Origin: HGM13634 sp045537285
Lineage (GTDB): Bacteria > Bacillota > Clostridia > TANB77 > CAG-508
Direction of reading: 5' to 3'
Length of the DNA: 38,565 nt
Assembly (NCBI GenBank): GCA_045537285.1
Contig: JAZSPC010000015.1
Span: 1 to 38,565 of the forward strand
Part shown: piece by piece, positions 14,734 through 23,011 of the stretch
How positions within the stretch are numbered: position 1 is the first letter of the stretch
How the letters are laid out: each line of letters starts with the position of its first letter
Program-made: the position numbers and the translations under genes
Notes under the pieces: generated by a model
Database searches by the model: none
Told to the model about the DNA's origin: nothing
What the model saw: the letters and a program-made list of their open reading frames with translations, nothing else

Positions 14734-15477
14734 GTGGAAGATAAAAAATATGCAATAACAGTAAAAGATTTAAGAATATCATATAGAACAATTAAAAAGT
14801 TCTCATTAAGAAAAACTTTGTTTAAACCTAACAAAGCAAAGGTAGAATACTTTGAAGCTGTAAAAGGTGTAAGCTTTAATATTGAACAAGGAAAAATCGT
14901 TGGTATTGTTGGTAAAAATGGTAGTGGTAAATCAACAATATTAAAAGCTATTGCTGGAATTTTTTCGGCAGATGAAGGAACAATAGATTTACACGGGAAT
15001 GCAGTCTCTTTGCTTTCTATTGGCGTTGGTTTTCAACCAAAGCTTACAGGATATGAAAATATATTCCTATCTGGAATGCTTTTAGGATTTTCAGAAGAAC
15101 AAGTAAAAGAAAGAGTAGAAGAGATTATAGAGTTTTCTGAACTTGGAAAATTTATTCATAAACCTGTAAGAACATATTCAAGTGGTATGCATTCAAAACT
15201 TGCATTTTCCATAACCGCTATACTAGAAACACCAATTGTTTTAATAGATGAGGTTTTCAGTGTTGGTGATATGAAATTTAAAGAGAAAAGCTATAATAAA
15301 ATGAAAGAACTTATATCACACGAAGATAGAACAGTAGTTATAGTATCACATAGTATGAATGCATTAAGAGAATTATGCAATGAAGTTATATGGCTTAATG
15401 ATGGGGAAATATTAGACCAAGGTGATCCAGAAGAAGTTATATCAAAATACGAAGAATATATGAGAAATTTAGATTAA
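14734..15477 (+). CDS. Polysaccharide/teichoic acid ABC exporter ATPase (Wzt/TagH-like)
   Basis: 247 residues, ATP-binding partner of the upstream permease. Walker A GKNGSGKST (60-68), signature YSSGMHS (148-154), Walker B VLIDE (169-173) and H-loop SHS (205-207) are all present. The long strand insertion before Walker A (KTLFKPNKAKVEYFEAVKGV) is typical of Wzt/TagH ATPases. It lacks the C-terminal carbohydrate-binding extension of some Wzt proteins, so the substrate need not carry a terminal capping sugar. Start is GTG 14734. The endonuclease Q-like gene follows 16 nt later. Confidence 0.92.
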   Translation: MEDKKYAITVKDLRISYRTIKKFSLRKTLFKPNKAKVEYFEAVKGVSFNIEQGKIVGIVGKNGSGKSTILKAIAGIFSADEGTIDLHGNAVSLLSIGVGFQPKLTGYENIFLSGMLLGFSEEQVKERVEEIIEFSELGKFIHKPVRTYSSGMHSKLAFSITAILETPIVLIDEVFSVGDMKFKEKSYNKMKELISHEDRTVVIVSHSMNALRELCNEVIWLNDGEILDQGDPEEVISKYEEYMRNLD

Positions 15478-15493
15478 TATTAGGAGAATTAAT

Positions 15494-16687
15494 ATGTACG
15501 AAATTTTTGCGGATTTACATGTTCACATTGGAAGAAGTGAAAGTAATAAACCAATAAAAATAACAGCAGCAAGGTCATTAAATTTTGCAAACATTGCAAA
15601 AGAATGCGTAGAAAGAAAAGGAATAAATGTAGTAGGGATAATAGATTGTGCATCACCTTATGTTATAGAAGATATAGAAAACTTTTTAAAAACAGGTGAG
15701 GCATACGAAATACCAGATGGTGGAATAATATACAAAGATAAAGTTTGTATATTATTAGGAAGCGAAATAGAAACATCAGAAGTAAATGATATAGGTGGAA
15801 CAGGAAGTGCACATAATATATGCTTTTTTCCATATTTAAAAGATATAAAAGCATTTTCAAATGAAATGAGCCATCATATAAAGAATATTACTTTAAGCTC
15901 ACAAAGAGCAGATATTTCAGCATATGATTTAATAGATATAGTGGAAAGGCATAATGGTATTTTAATACCAGCACATGCTTTTACTCCACATAAAAGTTTT
16001 TATGGGAATTGTACAAGCAGTTTAAAGAAAATATTTAAAGAAAAATTTGATAGAGTATTTGCAATAGAATTAGGACTATCATCAGATACATATTTAGCAG
16101 ATGAAATTTCAGAACTCGAAACAAGAACATTTTTAACAAATTCAGATGCTCATTCTCTACCTAAAATAGCAAGAGAATATAATAAGGTGTTAGTAGAAGA
16201 TATAAGTTTTAAAGAAATTTTAAAAGCTTTAAGAAATGAAGATGGGAGAAAAATAGTTGCAAATTATGGATTAGACCCAAAACTTGGTAAATATCACAGA
16301 ACATATTGTGAAAAATGTGATAAACCAATACCGGGGAATGCACCAATTACAACATGTCCTGATTGTGACAGTTCAAATATTACAATGGGTGTTTTTGATA
16401 GAATAGAGATCATAAAAGATAAAGAAATAACCAAAAGCCCAAGTTTTAGACCGCCATACTATTACCAAGTACCATTAACATTTATACCTGGATTAGGCGG
16501 AAAAACAATAGATAAATTATTAGATACTTTTGAAACTGAAATGAACATACTTCACAAATTATCAAAAGACGATATAGAAGCTGTTGTTGGAGAAAAAGTA
16601 GCAAATAATATAGTAAATGCAAGAGAAGGAAATGTAAATATCGAAGCCGGCGGCGGTGGAGTGTATGGAAAAATTAGTTCTAAATAA
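15494..16687 (+). CDS. Endonuclease Q-like PHP-domain protein
   Basis: 397 residues. N-terminal PHP phosphoesterase domain with metal ligands DLHVH (7-11), Asp51, Glu91 in GSEIET, His107, His161 and Asp218/His220 in SDAH. Next comes a four-cysteine zinc finger (Cys272, 275, 288, 291). A C-terminal helix-hairpin-helix-like region follows, with GLGGKTIDKLLDTF. This order matches the endonuclease Q family, which nicks DNA 5' of deaminated bases (uracil, hypoxanthine) in archaea and some Bacillus. Activity here is inferred. It precedes spoIIM and xerD, a neighbourhood with partial similarity to Bacillus (spoIIM near xerD). The tail ends in a Gly-rich segment. Confidence 0.82.
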   Translation: MYEIFADLHVHIGRSESNKPIKITAARSLNFANIAKECVERKGINVVGIIDCASPYVIEDIENFLKTGEAYEIPDGGIIYKDKVCILLGSEIETSEVNDIGGTGSAHNICFFPYLKDIKAFSNEMSHHIKNITLSSQRADISAYDLIDIVERHNGILIPAHAFTPHKSFYGNCTSSLKKIFKEKFDRVFAIELGLSSDTYLADEISELETRTFLTNSDAHSLPKIAREYNKVLVEDISFKEILKALRNEDGRKIVANYGLDPKLGKYHRTYCEKCDKPIPGNAPITTCPDCDSSNITMGVFDRIEIIKDKEITKSPSFRPPYYYQVPLTFIPGLGGKTIDKLLDTFETEMNILHKLSKDDIEAVVGEKVANNIVNAREGNVNIEAGGGGVYGKISSK

Positions 16688-16740
16688 CAATATTATCTCA
16701 TACACATTATGTATAAAGATTTGAAAGGAATTAATACATA

Positions 16741-17391
16741 ATGTATAGATATAGGGAAAGAAAGTCGAAAATTGGAACTATAATATATAACCACATAATA
16801 AATAACAAAAGAGAATATTTAACTGTAACTATTCTCTTTTTTATAGGTTTAATAATATCTATTATAATTTTTAATAACTCAAATCAAGAGATATTAGCAG
16901 AAATTAGTACATACTTAAACAATTTGATTAATAATGTGAAGAACAATGAAAATATAGATTTATTACAAATATTAAAAGAATCATTAATATATAATTTAAC
17001 AATCACATTAATATTGTGGTTTGGTGCATCAACAATAATAGGTATTCCAATAGTTTATGGAACAATAGCGTTAAAAGGTTTTTCTATTGGTTATACAATA
17101 AATAGTTTGCTAACAGTATTTGGAGCGTGGAATGGATTATTAATTGCAATTTCCTTCTTATTATTACATAACATAATATTTGTGCCCACAATGTTTGCTA
17201 TATGTGTAAGTGGAGTTAAATTATATAAATCTATAATGAAAAATAAGCAAAGAGAAAATATAAAATTAGAAATATTAAGACACACAGTATTTTGCCTTAT
17301 AATGCTACTAGGAATGGTAATATCAGCATTTGTTGAAACATATTTATCGACAAATATTTCTATTATTCTATTAAAAAATATAAAATTTTAA
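16741..17391 (+). CDS. spoIIM: Stage II sporulation protein M
   Basis: 216 residues with five predicted membrane helices and the SpoIIM signature: a basic cytoplasmic N-terminus, a first helix (about 29-47), then the conserved central segments IPIVYGTIALKGFSIGYTIN and WNGLLIAISFLLLHNIIFVP. SpoIIM works with SpoIID and SpoIIP to thin septal peptidoglycan and drive engulfment of the forespore. It lies 53 nt after the endonuclease Q-like gene; CATACAC at 16699-16705 resembles a sigma-E -10, but I found no matching -35. Confidence 0.9.
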   Translation: MYRYRERKSKIGTIIYNHIINNKREYLTVTILFFIGLIISIIIFNNSNQEILAEISTYLNNLINNVKNNENIDLLQILKESLIYNLTITLILWFGASTIIGIPIVYGTIALKGFSIGYTINSLLTVFGAWNGLLIAISFLLLHNIIFVPTMFAICVSGVKLYKSIMKNKQRENIKLEILRHTVFCLIMLLGMVISAFVETYLSTNISIILLKNIKF

Positions 17392-17482
17392 AAAAAACAA
17401 AAAAACTATTTACTTTTTTTTAGTTATTTGATATAACATTAGTAATTTATGTTAATTATATAAAGATAAGGGGAGCTAAATA

Positions 17483-18364
17483 ATGGAAAAACAAATAAGA
17501 GGATTTTTAGAATTCTTAAAAGAAGAAAAGAAAATGTCTTTAAATACATTACAATCATACGAAAGAGATGTATTACAATTTGAAAGATACTTAGATGCAG
17601 ACAAATTAAATTATGCAAAAATTGATGCAGACGATATAAAAGATTATCTAAAACATTTACAAGAGGTTGGTAAAAAAACTTCAAGTATATCTAGAAGTTT
17701 AGCTTCTATTAGATGTTTCTATCAGTATGAACTAAAAAATAGAAAAGTAAAAATCAACCCAACAGAAGGCGTTCAGGCTCCAAAAGTAGAAAAACATGCA
17801 CCAAGCATATTATCTTCTAATGAAATAGAACTTCTTTTAAATCAACCTAAAAATGTAGATTTAAAAGGAACAAGAGATAAAGCTATGCTTGAATTTGCAT
17901 ATGCAACAGGAATGAGAGTTACAGAAATAATATCATTAGAAATAGATGATGTTGATTTAGAAGCTGGTTCAGTTGTATGCAAAACAGCTACTAAAAACAG
18001 AACGATACCATTAGGTTCATTATCTTTAAAAGCTTTAAAAGAATATGTAGAAGAAGCAAGACCGGTATTAGTTAGAAATGAAGATGAAAAAGCTTTATTT
18101 GTTAATATAAATGGTAGAAGATTAACTAGACAAGGATTTTGGAAAATAATAAAATATTATAAAGAACAAGCACATATTACAAAAGAAATTACACCACATG
18201 TTTTAAGACATTCATTTGCAACACATTTATTACAAAATGGTGCAGATTTAAAATCAATTCAAACAATGCTTGGACATTCAGATATATCTTCAACACAGGT
18301 GTATATGCAATTTCAAGATGATAGTATAAAGAATATATATAGAAAAGCTCACCCAAGAGCATAA
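17483..18364 (+). CDS. xerD: Tyrosine recombinase XerD
   Basis: 293 residues, family length. N-terminal SAM-like core-binding domain (1-90; LEFLKEEKKMSLNTLQSYERD) and C-terminal catalytic domain. Catalytic residues: Arg145 (ATGMRVTE), Lys171, His239 and Arg242 (PHVLRHSFATHLL), His265 (LGHSDIS) and nucleophile Tyr274. It resolves chromosome dimers at dif with XerC. The spoIIM-xerD adjacency, the ending and the absence of any transposon context argue for the housekeeping enzyme and not an integrase. Start ATG 17483 follows AGGGGAG. Confidence 0.9.
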   Translation: MEKQIRGFLEFLKEEKKMSLNTLQSYERDVLQFERYLDADKLNYAKIDADDIKDYLKHLQEVGKKTSSISRSLASIRCFYQYELKNRKVKINPTEGVQAPKVEKHAPSILSSNEIELLLNQPKNVDLKGTRDKAMLEFAYATGMRVTEIISLEIDDVDLEAGSVVCKTATKNRTIPLGSLSLKALKEYVEEARPVLVRNEDEKALFVNINGRRLTRQGFWKIIKYYKEQAHITKEITPHVLRHSFATHLLQNGADLKSIQTMLGHSDISSTQVYMQFQDDSIKNIYRKAHPRA

Positions 18365-18381
18365 TTTAATATTAAATATTT

Positions 18382-18417
18382 AAGAGTAGTAAAAATAGTT
18401 TACTACTCTTTGTTTTT
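18382..18417 (+). terminator. Terminator after xerD
   Basis: A perfect 12-bp stem (18382-18393 with 18399-18410), a 5-nt loop, then TGTTTTT. Confidence 0.85.
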
Positions 18418-18458
18418 ATGATATATTAGATGTATTAAAAAAGAAAAAGGAAAATGAT

Positions 18459-19202
18459 ATGTATAAATTTTTTGTAAAAGAAGAACAAATAGAAGATAAT
18501 AGAATAAATATAATTGGAGAAGATGTAAATCACATAAAAAATGTTTTAAGATTAGAAGTAGAAGAAGAGATTTGTATTTGTAACAAAGATATATCTAAAA
18601 GTTATATGTGTAAAATAGTAGAATGTAATAATTATTCAGTAATATGTGAAGTTTTAGAAGAGGTTCTAAATACAACAGAAGCTAATACATATATTCACAT
18701 ATTTCAAGGTTTACCAAAAGCAGATAAATTTGAATTCATAATTGAAAAATGTACAGAAATAGGTGTAAAAGAAATTACGCCAGTTGTTATGAAAAGAAGT
18801 ATTGTAAAGCTTGATGAAAAAGATAAAGCAAAAAAGTTAGATAGATGGCAAAAAATTGCAGAAGTTGCTGCAAAACAATCAAAAAGAGATAGTATTTTAA
18901 AGGTAAATAATGTAATTAATTTTCAAAATATGTTTGAAAAAGTACAAGATTATGATATATTATTGGTAGCTTATGAAGAAGAAAGAGAAAGCGGTTTAAA
19001 AAAAGTATTAAGTCAATTTAAAGAAAAACAAAATTTAAAAGTTGCTGTTTTAATTGGACCAGAAGGTGGAATTGATGAAAATGAAATAAAGCTATGTAAA
19101 GAGAATAGTTTTGTACCAGTTACATTAGGGAAAAGAATATTAAGAACAGAAACAGCTCCACTGGTTATTTCAAGCAATATTTTATATGAGTTGGAGGATT
19201 AA
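18459..19202 (+). CDS. rsmE: 16S rRNA (uracil1498-N3)-methyltransferase RsmE
   Basis: 247 residues. N-terminal PUA-like domain (1-70, with the usual HIKNVLRL motif) and a C-terminal SPOUT knot methyltransferase domain: QGLPKADKFEFIIEKCTEIGV, the SAM-site loop LIGPEGGID, and the knot segment LGKRILRTETAPL. It methylates U1498 at the decoding centre of 16S rRNA. A membrane-protein gene begins 4 nt after the stop, and its GGAGG lies inside the rsmE end. Confidence 0.94.
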   Translation: MYKFFVKEEQIEDNRINIIGEDVNHIKNVLRLEVEEEICICNKDISKSYMCKIVECNNYSVICEVLEEVLNTTEANTYIHIFQGLPKADKFEFIIEKCTEIGVKEITPVVMKRSIVKLDEKDKAKKLDRWQKIAEVAAKQSKRDSILKVNNVINFQNMFEKVQDYDILLVAYEEERESGLKKVLSQFKEKQNLKVAVLIGPEGGIDENEIKLCKENSFVPVTLGKRILRTETAPLVISSNILYELED

Positions 19203-19206
19203 ACAA

Positions 19207-19755
19207 GTGAAAAAAGAATTATCTAAAAGTGAACTAAAAGAGCAAGACAAAATTATACAAGAAAATATTAAAAAATTTGATGAACAATATAAACAAAGTA
19301 GAATAATACCAGAAGACTATAAAAAGAAAATATTAGATAGAATATTAAAAAACACAGTAATAGCTGTGATTGTAATTGTTTACTTGATTTTACTTAATGT
19401 ATTGTCAGTATATTTGGAAACACCGGTATATATAGCAGGAATAAATGTATTGTGTATGGTATTTGCAATAGTTTCAGTAATATATTTTGAATTATGTTAC
19501 AGGAGAGATAATGGATATTTATTTATGCATGGTGTAGAGTTTTTAGTATTAGCTACGATAACTTTATTTAGTGCTTATGCATATTATATTTTTTCTATTA
19601 CATATAATAATATATTGCTATATATACTAATTGCAGTAATAATCTATTATATTATAAAAACAATATGTACACTAAGATTTATGAAAAAAGAATACTATAA
19701 ATCACAAAATGATATAAAAGAAATAGTGAAGAAAGGAAAAAAGAAAAATGATTAG
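19207..19755 (+). CDS. Four-helix membrane protein, function unknown
   Basis: 182 residues from GTG 19207, which is 9 nt after GGAGG (19193-19197); an in-frame ATG at 19186 lacks a ribosome-binding site and lies inside rsmE. A highly charged helical N-terminus (1-45) precedes four membrane helices (about residues 48-69, 76-98, 110-130 and 136-157), and a basic lysine-rich tail ends the protein. Both ends should be cytoplasmic. It overlaps yicC by 8 nt and is probably part of one operon running from rsmE to gmk. I recognise no family. Confidence 0.75.
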   Translation: MKKELSKSELKEQDKIIQENIKKFDEQYKQSRIIPEDYKKKILDRILKNTVIAVIVIVYLILLNVLSVYLETPVYIAGINVLCMVFAIVSVIYFELCYRRDNGYLFMHGVEFLVLATITLFSAYAYYIFSITYNNILLYILIAVIIYYIIKTICTLRFMKKEYYKSQNDIKEIVKKGKKKND

Positions 19756-20620
19756 AAGTATGACAGGATATGGAAGAGGCAAATATGAAAATAATGGCAG
19801 AGAATATACAGTAGAAATAAAATCAGTAAACAATAGATATTGCGATATTTCAGTAAAACTTCCAAGAAGCATAAGTTATTTAGAAGATAAAATAAAGAAA
19901 GAAATAACAAATAAAATATCTCGTGGTAAAATTGATGTATTTATAACCTTCTATAACAACAGCACAGAAGGGAAAAGCATTAAATTTAACAGAGAATTAG
20001 CTGGAATGTATATTAAAGAATTAAGAGAATTAGCAAATGAACATTCTATCAATAATGATATACAAGTAACAGAAATCACTAAATTTCCAGATGTTTTAAC
20101 AATAGAAAATGATGAAGATGAAGAATTGATTTGGAATGAATTAAAACAACCATTAGAAGAAGCAATTAATAACTTTATAGAAATGAAAGAAACAGAAGGA
20201 AAGAAAATTTATGAAGATTTAACATCAAGAATAGATGATATTCAAAGCAAAATAAATATAATTTCTGAAAATTCTACTAGACTTATTAAAGAATATATAG
20301 TAAAATTAGAAAATAGAATTAAAGAGTTACTTGATGCCGAAAAAATAGATGAGAACAGATTGGCCTTAGAAACAGTTATATATGCTGATAAAAGTTCTGT
20401 CGAAGAAGAAATAACAAGATTGAATAGTCACATATATCAATTCAAAGAGCTAATAAAACAAACTAATGTAGGAAAAAAGATAGATTTTTTAATTCAAGAA
20501 ATGAACAGAGAAACAAATACAATAGGCTCAAAATCTAGTTCAATAGAAATCACAAATTTAGTAATTGAAATTAAAACTCAAATAGAAGATATTAGAGAAC
20601 AAATTCAAAACGTAGAGTAA
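19748..20620 (+). CDS. YicC/YloC family endoribonuclease
   Basis: 290 residues, full length. The N-terminal MIRSMTGYGRG and VEIKSVNNRYCDISVKLP are diagnostic, as is the C-terminal DUF1732 end (FLIQEMNRETNTIGSKS and IKTQIEDIREQIQN). Members are metal-dependent endoribonucleases that act on small RNAs or rRNA-like substrates in E. coli and Bacillus. In Bacillus the gene (yloC) precedes remA, gmk and rpoZ; here rpoZ and gmk follow directly and remA is missing. Confidence 0.9.
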   Translation: MIRSMTGYGRGKYENNGREYTVEIKSVNNRYCDISVKLPRSISYLEDKIKKEITNKISRGKIDVFITFYNNSTEGKSIKFNRELAGMYIKELRELANEHSINNDIQVTEITKFPDVLTIENDEDEELIWNELKQPLEEAINNFIEMKETEGKKIYEDLTSRIDDIQSKINIISENSTRLIKEYIVKLENRIKELLDAEKIDENRLALETVIYADKSSVEEEITRLNSHIYQFKELIKQTNVGKKIDFLIQEMNRETNTIGSKSSSIEITNLVIEIKTQIEDIREQIQNVE

Positions 20621-20639
20621 TTTAGGAGGAATATTAATT

Positions 20640-20828
20640 ATGATGGTAAAACCAAGTGTACAAGAATTATTAGAAAAAGTTGATAACAGATATAGACTAG
20701 TAATAGTTACTTCAAAAAGAGCTAGACAAATATCAAATGGAGATATCTGTATGACTAAGGTAAAAGAAAAATCACCAGTTACATTAGCTGCAAATGAAAT
20801 AGCAGAAGGAAAGGTGGGCCCATGTTAG
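20640..20828 (+). CDS. rpoZ: RNA polymerase omega subunit
   Basis: 62 residues. KPSVQELLEKVDNRYRLVIV and KRARQIS are the conserved omega motifs, and ANEIAEGKV the C-terminal helix. Omega helps the beta' subunit fold and assemble. The second codon is also ATG; GGAGG at 20623-20627 favours 20640 or 20643. The stop overlaps the gmk start by 7 nt, coupling the two. Confidence 0.92.
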   Translation: MMVKPSVQELLEKVDNRYRLVIVTSKRARQISNGDICMTKVKEKSPVTLAANEIAEGKVGPC

Positions 20829-21397
20829 TAATATTATCAGGTGTATCAGGAGCAGGAAAAGATACAATAAAAAAAGAATTAATAAAAAGAGAAAATAATA
20901 TAGTTACAATTCCATCATTTACAGATAGACCAATGAGAGCAAATGATGTTGAAGGTGGTACATATCACTTTGTTTCAACAGAAGAATTTGAAAGAATGAT
21001 AAATGATAACGAATTATACGAATACAATGTACACCATGAACATTACTATGGAACTTCTAAAAAAGTATTTAACGATAAAGTTAAAGAAGGAAAAATAATT
21101 GTAAAAGATATAGATGTAAATGGTACAGAAAATTTAGTTAAACTTTTAGAAAAAGATATGAAAGTTGTTACAATCTTTCTAAGAGTTCCAAAAGATGAAT
21201 TAGAAAGAAGATTGAAAAATAGACTAGATAAGCCATCACCAAAAGAAATAAGATTAAGACTAAATAGATTTGACTATGAAGAATCAAGAATAAATTTATA
21301 TGACTATGTTTTAAAGAATGACAACTTAGAAAAAACGGTACAGATTATTACTACAATCATTAAAAATGAATATGAGATGCAAAAAGAGAATGGATAA
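20822..21397 (+). CDS. gmk: Guanylate kinase
   Basis: Phosphorylates GMP to GDP. 191 residues: P-loop GVSGAGKDT (7-15), GMP-binding elements Ser32, Arg36, Arg39 and Tyr48 (FTDRPMR; GTYHFVS), the YYGTSK motif (75-80), Asp98 in DIDVNG, and the lid with RLKNRLDK. The P-loop has Asp where most guanylate kinases have Gly or Ser (GKGT/GKST), and the sequence is more divergent than its neighbours. The gene overlaps rpoZ by 7 nt, the usual chromosomal context, and a terminator follows, so it is most likely the main gmk. Confidence 0.87.
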   Translation: MLVILSGVSGAGKDTIKKELIKRENNIVTIPSFTDRPMRANDVEGGTYHFVSTEEFERMINDNELYEYNVHHEHYYGTSKKVFNDKVKEGKIIVKDIDVNGTENLVKLLEKDMKVVTIFLRVPKDELERRLKNRLDKPSPKEIRLRLNRFDYEESRINLYDYVLKNDNLEKTVQIITTIIKNEYEMQKENG

Positions 21398-21413
21398 AAA
21401 CCATTCTTTTTAT
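21384..21413 (+). terminator. Terminator overlapping the end of gmk
   Basis: Stem 21387-21393 with 21401-21407, then a T-rich tail. The gmk stop codon lies in the loop. Weaker than the others in the window. Confidence 0.6.
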
Positions 21414-21425
21414 TTTACATTATAT

Positions 21426-21454
21426 TTGCTTTTTTTTCTATAATGTGGTAAAAT
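21426..21454 (+). promoter_or_regulatory. Sigma-A promoter of the GpgS-like gene
   Basis: TTGCTT (21426-21431), 17-bp spacer, TAAAAT (21449-21454), 38 nt before the start codon. Confidence 0.6.
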
Positions 21455-21491
21455 ATATAAGATGTTAACCAAAAGAAAAAGGAGGAATGAT

Positions 21492-22157
21492 ATGAAAAAA
21501 CTTAGCGTAATAATACCAGCATTTAATGAACAAAAATGTATAAAAAAAGTTGTAAGATTAGTTAAGAAGAATGAAAATGTAGATGAAATAATAGTAGTAG
21601 ATAATAATTCGACAGATGCAACAGCAATGTATGCAGAAAAAGAAGGGGCGAAAGTAGTTTTTTGTAAAGAACAAGGAAAAGGCTATGCAATGGAAAAAGG
21701 CTTGCAAGAAGCAAAGAACGAAACGCTAGTTTTTATTGATGCAGATATAAATAATTATTCAAAAGATGTGATACAAAAATTGGCAGAACCAGTTACTAAT
21801 GGTGAAGCAGATTTTGTTAAATCTTTATTTGAAAGAACAGGTGGAAGAGTAACAGAATTGGTAGCAAAACCACTTTTAGACATATTGTTCCCGGAAATAC
21901 ATAAATTTTCGCAACCGTTAAGTGGAATGATATCAGCTAGAAAAAGTGTTTTATCTAAGATTGAATTTGAGAAAGATTATGGGGTAGATATAGGAATTTT
22001 ACTTGATATGATTCAAATGAATGCCAGAATTAAAGAAATTCATATTGGTAAAATAAGAAATCAATCACAACAATGGAGAAATTTAGAAAAAATGTCAAGA
22101 GAAGTTATGAATGCTATAATAAAAAGATATAGAATTAAAAAGAATAGTAAAAAATAA
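21492..22157 (+). CDS. Glucosyl-3-phosphoglycerate synthase-like glycosyltransferase
   Basis: 221 residues with a GT-A fold: KKLSVIIPAFNEQ at the N-terminus, VVDNNSTDAT, and the metal-binding DAD in VFIDADINNY. The segment FERTGGRVTELVAKPLL and the following QPLSGMISARKS match the acceptor region of glucosyl-3-phosphoglycerate synthases (GpgS, GT81). Those enzymes make the precursor of glucosylglycerate, a compatible solute and lipid-sugar primer. It is shorter than the actinobacterial enzyme. I start it at ATG 21492, 6 nt after GGAGG; an ATG at 21462 is upstream of the ribosome-binding site. A convergent histidine phosphatase nearby could supply the second step. Confidence 0.78.
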   Translation: MKKLSVIIPAFNEQKCIKKVVRLVKKNENVDEIIVVDNNSTDATAMYAEKEGAKVVFCKEQGKGYAMEKGLQEAKNETLVFIDADINNYSKDVIQKLAEPVTNGEADFVKSLFERTGGRVTELVAKPLLDILFPEIHKFSQPLSGMISARKSVLSKIEFEKDYGVDIGILLDMIQMNARIKEIHIGKIRNQSQQWRNLEKMSREVMNAIIKRYRIKKNSKK

Positions 22158-22161
22158 ATAT

Positions 22162-22192
22162 AAAAAACACACTATATATTAGTGTGTTTTTT
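22162..22192. terminator. Bidirectional terminator between convergent genes
   Basis: A perfect 13-bp stem (22162-22174 with 22180-22192) with A and T ends. It sits between the gpgS-like gene and the minus-strand glycosyltransferase and can serve both. Confidence 0.85.
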
Positions 22193-22197
22193 ATGTA

Positions 22198-22995
22198 TTA
22201 ATCTGGAAGATTATATTCAATAACTCTTTTTAATCTTTCTTGTAAACGCTCTGTTTGTTCATTAATTCTTTGTTTTAAAAAAGGTAAATTTTCGTTTGAA
22301 ATATGATCTTTTAAATTAGTTAATTCTTCTATGATTTTAATAGTATCGAGTGATTGTGCATAAGTATATTTTGTGGATGTTGTGTTATCTCTATTTATGT
22401 ATAAATAAGTTATGAAATCCGTATATGAAAAAGTTTGAGCTTTTTCTATTGTTAGAAATGCAAAAATAACATCTTCATATCTAATTTTTTCAGGAAATCT
22501 AATTAAATTTTCTTGTATTAAAGAAGATTTTATACATAAGCTTGTAACATTCATCCATTTGTTTTGACCTAATCTGAATCCTTTTGAAATATTTTCTTCA
22601 TTAGGTAATATAGTTAAATCTCTTTTTCCTGTTATTTTCATACCACAGTATATAATGTCTGGCGCATTTTTTTTTGAAATAATATTTGATAAATTTTCTA
22701 GAACTTTATTATCAAAATACACATCATCTGAATCAAGAAATAGAATGTAATCCCCAGAACAGTTATCTAATCCGATATTTCTAGCAGCACCTTGTCTTGA
22801 ATTTACAGGTGTTTGAAGTAATTTTACATTAGAAATTTTTTTAACTGTATTATATGTGTTATCAGTTGAACAGTCGTCTATTACTATTAATTCAAAATTA
22901 GAATATGTTTGGTTTAAAACAGAATTTATTGAATTTTCAATAGAATCTTCTACATTATATGCTGGCATAATTATACTGAATTTTATATCTTTCAT
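22198..22995 (-). CDS. Family 2 glycosyltransferase
   Basis: 265 residues. GT-A domain with FSIIMPAYNVEDSIENSINS, VIDDCSTDNT, the NSRQGAARNIGLDN loop and the nucleotide-sugar metal site LDSDD near residue 92. The C-terminal third is helical and ends ERLKRVIEYNLPD, with no membrane helix, so it acts in the cytoplasm on an unknown acceptor. It follows the histidine-phosphatase gene by 16 nt on the same strand, and the two form an operon from the promoter at 23587-23615. Confidence 0.87.
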   Translation of the reverse strand: MKDIKFSIIMPAYNVEDSIENSINSVLNQTYSNFELIVIDDCSTDNTYNTVKKISNVKLLQTPVNSRQGAARNIGLDNCSGDYILFLDSDDVYFDNKVLENLSNIISKKNAPDIIYCGMKITGKRDLTILPNEENISKGFRLGQNKWMNVTSLCIKSSLIQENLIRFPEKIRYEDVIFAFLTIEKAQTFSYTDFITYLYINRDNTTSTKYTYAQSLDTIKIIEELTNLKDHISNENLPFLKQRINEQTERLQERLKRVIEYNLPD

Positions 22996-23011
22996 ATTAT
23001 TGATCCTTTCA

